DNA of 16,087 nt from JAYWAM01 sp043782425 (lineage in GTDB: Bacteria > Pseudomonadota > Gammaproteobacteria > Burkholderiales > Usitatibacteraceae), in contig JAYWAM010000138.1 in NCBI GenBank assembly GCA_043782425.1, forward strand, positions 1 through 16,087, given 5' to 3'. Positions 14,457 to 16,087 of the stretch are shown here, piece after piece. Below the pieces are notes generated by a model. It was not told the origin of the DNA. It saw only the letters and a program-made list of their open reading frames with translations, and made no database searches. Positions within the stretch are counted from its first letter, which is position 1. Every line of letters begins with the position of its first letter. The position numbers were made by a program, and so were the translations under genes.

Positions 14457-15500
14457 ATGAAAAAAATACTCATCCTCGGCGTCAACGGCTTTATCGGCCA
14501 TCATCTGTCCAAGCGCATTCTCGAATCTACTGACTGGGAAGTGTTCGGCATGGACATGAGCACTGATCGCATCGCACCGTTTCTGGCGCACCCGCGCTTT
14601 CATTTTTTTGAAGGCGACATCACCATCAACAAGGAGTGGATCGAGTACCACATTCGCAAGTGCGATGTGATCCTGCCGCTGGTGGCGATCGCCACGCCCG
14701 CCACCTACGTCAAGCAGCCGTTGCGCGTGTTCGAGCTCGACTTCGAGGCCAACCTGCCCATCGTGCGTTCCTGCGTGAAGTACGCCAAGCGCATCCTGTT
14801 CCCCTCGACATCCGAGGTGTACGGCATGTGCGGCGACGCCCAATTCGACCCCTATGGATCGAACCTGGTGCTGGGGCCGATAGACAAGCAGCGCTGGATT
14901 TATTCATGCTCCAAACAGCTCATGGACCGCGTCATCTGGGCTTACGGCTCAGAGGGCAGACTAGATTTCACGCTGTTTCGCCCCTTCAACTGGATAGGCG
15001 CTGGGCTGGACAGCATACATACCGCCAAGGAAGGTTCGTCGCGCGTCATCACGCAGTTCTTCGGCCACATCGTGCGCGGTGAACCCATCAAGCTGGTTGA
15101 CGGCGGCGCGCAGAAACGCGCTTTTACCTATATCGACGACGGCATCGCCGTGCTGATGAAAATCATTGAGAACAAAAATGGCATTGCGAGCGGCAAGATT
15201 TACAACATCGGCAACCCGGCCAATAATTTCTCGGTACGCGAACTGGCAAGCATGATGCTCGACCTCGCCAAGACCTATCCCGAGTATCGCGACAATGCGG
15301 CGCGTGTAAAAATTGTCGAGACCACCTCGGGAGAATACTATGGCAAAGGCTATCAGGACGTGCAAAACCGCGTGCCGAAAATCGACAACACCATGCAGGA
15401 TCTCGACTGGAAACCGCAGGTGTCGATGAAGGATGCACTGAAGGGCATTTTTGACGCCTATCGTGCCGAGCTGGAGCAAGCTCGTACGCTGGTAGATTAA
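14457..15500 (+). CDS. arnA: ArnA UDP-glucuronate decarboxylase domain as a separate protein
   Basis: An NAD-dependent short-chain dehydrogenase that oxidises and decarboxylates UDP-glucuronate to UDP-4-keto-pentose, the first committed step. It equals the C-terminal half of E. coli ArnA. 347 residues. Seen: the NAD fold GVNGFIG (8-14), [29 protein letters not shown] (51-66), STSEVYG (117-123) with S119 and E120, the catalytic Y149 and K153 (YSCSK), [11 protein letters not shown] (175-185), and [15 protein letters not shown] (215-229). S119, E120, Y149, K153 and R221 match the residues known to matter in E. coli ArnA (S433, E434, Y463, K467, R619). ATG at 14457 has only a weak ribosome site. 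purE follows after 12 bases, so it is likely co-transcribed. Confidence 0.92.
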   Translation: MKKILILGVNGFIGHHLSKRILESTDWEVFGMDMSTDRIAPFLAHPRFHFFEGDITINKEWIEYHIRKCDVILPLVAIATPATYVKQPLRVFELDFEANLPIVRSCVKYAKRILFPSTSEVYGMCGDAQFDPYGSNLVLGPIDKQRWIYSCSKQLMDRVIWAYGSEGRLDFTLFRPFNWIGAGLDSIHTAKEGSSRVITQFFGHIVRGEPIKLVDGGAQKRAFTYIDDGIAVLMKIIENKNGIASGKIYNIGNPANNFSVRELASMMLDLAKTYPEYRDNAARVKIVETTSGEYYGKGYQDVQNRVPKIDNTMQDLDWKPQVSMKDALKGIFDAYRAELEQARTLVD

Positions 15501-15512
15501 GGAACGGGACCA

Positions 15513-16007
15513 ATGGAAAAACCAATTGTCGGCGTAGTCATGGGATCGCAGAGCGACTGGGAGGTGATGCAGCACGCCGCCACAGTGCTCAAAGATTTCG
15601 GCGTGGCATTCGAGCACAAGGTGGTGTCGGCGCATCGCACGCCCGATGCCATGTTCGACTACGCTGAAACGGCGCGTCAACGCGGCCTGACGTGCATCAT
15701 TGCCGGCGCGGGCGGCGCCGCACACCTGCCAGGCATGCTGGCGGCTAAGACCACCGTGCCGGTGCTAGGAGTGCCGGTGCCTTCCAAGCATCTGGCCGGC
15801 CAGGATTCGTTGTTTTCCATCGTGCAAATGCCCAAGGGTATTCCGGTCGCCACCTTCGCCATCGGCGAAGCCGGCGCCGCCAATGCAGCGCTCTTCGCGG
15901 TAAGCCTGCTGGCGATCAACGACACCAGTCTCGCCACCAAACTGGCGCAGTACCGCGACAGCCTCAAGGAAGCGGTGGCGGCAATGCAACTGCCGGATAT
16001 TCTGTAA
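15513..16007 (+). CDS. purE: PurE, N5-carboxyaminoimidazole ribonucleotide mutase (class I)
   Basis: A cytoplasmic enzyme of purine synthesis that moves the carboxyl group of N5-CAIR to give CAIR. 164 residues, the usual class I length. Seen: VGVVMGSQSDWEVM (6-19), HKVVSAHRTPD (35-45) with the catalytic H41 (E. coli H45), IIAGAGGAAHLPGMLAA (62-78), GVPVPSKHLAGQDSLFSIVQMPKGIPVATFAIG (86-118) and a C-terminal helix. D15 and S12 of GSQSD match the substrate-binding residues. AAGGA lies 9 bases before the ATG. It follows the decarboxylase gene closely; purK, its usual partner, would be expected beyond the window. Confidence 0.97.
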   Translation: MEKPIVGVVMGSQSDWEVMQHAATVLKDFGVAFEHKVVSAHRTPDAMFDYAETARQRGLTCIIAGAGGAAHLPGMLAAKTTVPVLGVPVPSKHLAGQDSLFSIVQMPKGIPVATFAIGEAGAANAALFAVSLLAINDTSLATKLAQYRDSLKEAVAAMQLPDIL

Positions 16008-16014
16008 CAAAACT

Positions 16015-16044
16015 TTAACCACAAAGAACACGAAGAGCACAAAG
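16015..16044. repeat. CACAAAG-type repeat, one arm visible, after purE
   Basis: TTAACCACAAAGAACACG (16015-16032), followed by AAGAGCACAAAG, repeats the words of the 5960-6037 element. No second arm is seen before the window edge, so it may be cut off or be a half element. It begins 8 bases after the purE stop. Confidence 0.6.
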
Positions 16045-16065
16045 TTTCGCTCCCAGTCTCTTATC

Positions 16066-16087
16066 AGTTAAATCTTCGCAATTTGTG
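16066..16087 (+). repeat. 22-base direct repeat, copy 2 (touches window edge)
   Basis: Identical to 14284-14305 up to the last base of the window, so the shared sequence may continue. If it is the same element, a CGCAAAG-type hairpin should follow just beyond the edge. Confidence 0.85.

Noticed and set aside
5960..16044. CRISPR array suggested by recurring short words
   Set aside because: The repeats are inverted arms in separate intergenic spaces, without regular spacers or cas genes.

Overview
The window looks like a chromosomal segment of a betaproteobacterium, probably from the Nitrosomonadales/Gallionellales side. That placement is an inference from gene content and gene order (trxB diverging from ftsK-lolA; a short FtsK of about 760 residues), not from a database search. 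The DNA is moderately GC-rich and densely coded.

Left part (1-6609). An IS4-family insertion sequence enters from the left edge. Its transposase is on the minus strand and keeps the D128/D194/E297 catalytic triad, and its apparent end lies only a few bases beyond the lolA stop codon. Then come, on the minus strand, lolA (lipoprotein carrier, TTG start), ftsK (DNA translocase) and a Crp-type regulator. trxB and a small Smr-domain protein diverge from these on the plus strand.

Middle (6610-7841). A 335-base gap without a gene precedes a two-gene cassette: a 59-residue unrecognised protein and a zeta/COG4185-type P-loop kinase, overlapping by 4 bases. This is a toxin-antitoxin-like layout with an unfamiliar partner.

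Right part (7842-16087). A cluster for 4-amino-4-deoxy-L-arabinose (Ara4N) modification of lipid A, in an unusual arrangement: arnT, a single SMR-type flippase gene, arnB, an unknown exported protein, arnC, then a minus-strand dinJ-yafQ toxin-antitoxin module, then arnA split into separate formyltransferase and decarboxylase genes, then purE. No arnD deformylase is in the window. Pathway logic: the decarboxylase oxidises and decarboxylates UDP-glucuronate, ArnB aminates the product, the formyltransferase formylates it, ArnC loads it on undecaprenyl phosphate, an unseen deformylase should act, the SMR protein flips the lipid, and ArnT transfers Ara4N to lipid A.

The intergenic spaces carry several inverted-repeat elements, most built on CACAAAG or CGCAAAG words (5960-6037, 14316-14391, 16015-16044), and a 22-base direct repeat at 14284-14305 and 16066-16087. 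The dinJ promoter region (13283-13331) has two tandem dyad sites 22 bases apart, one lying between the -35 and -10 elements.
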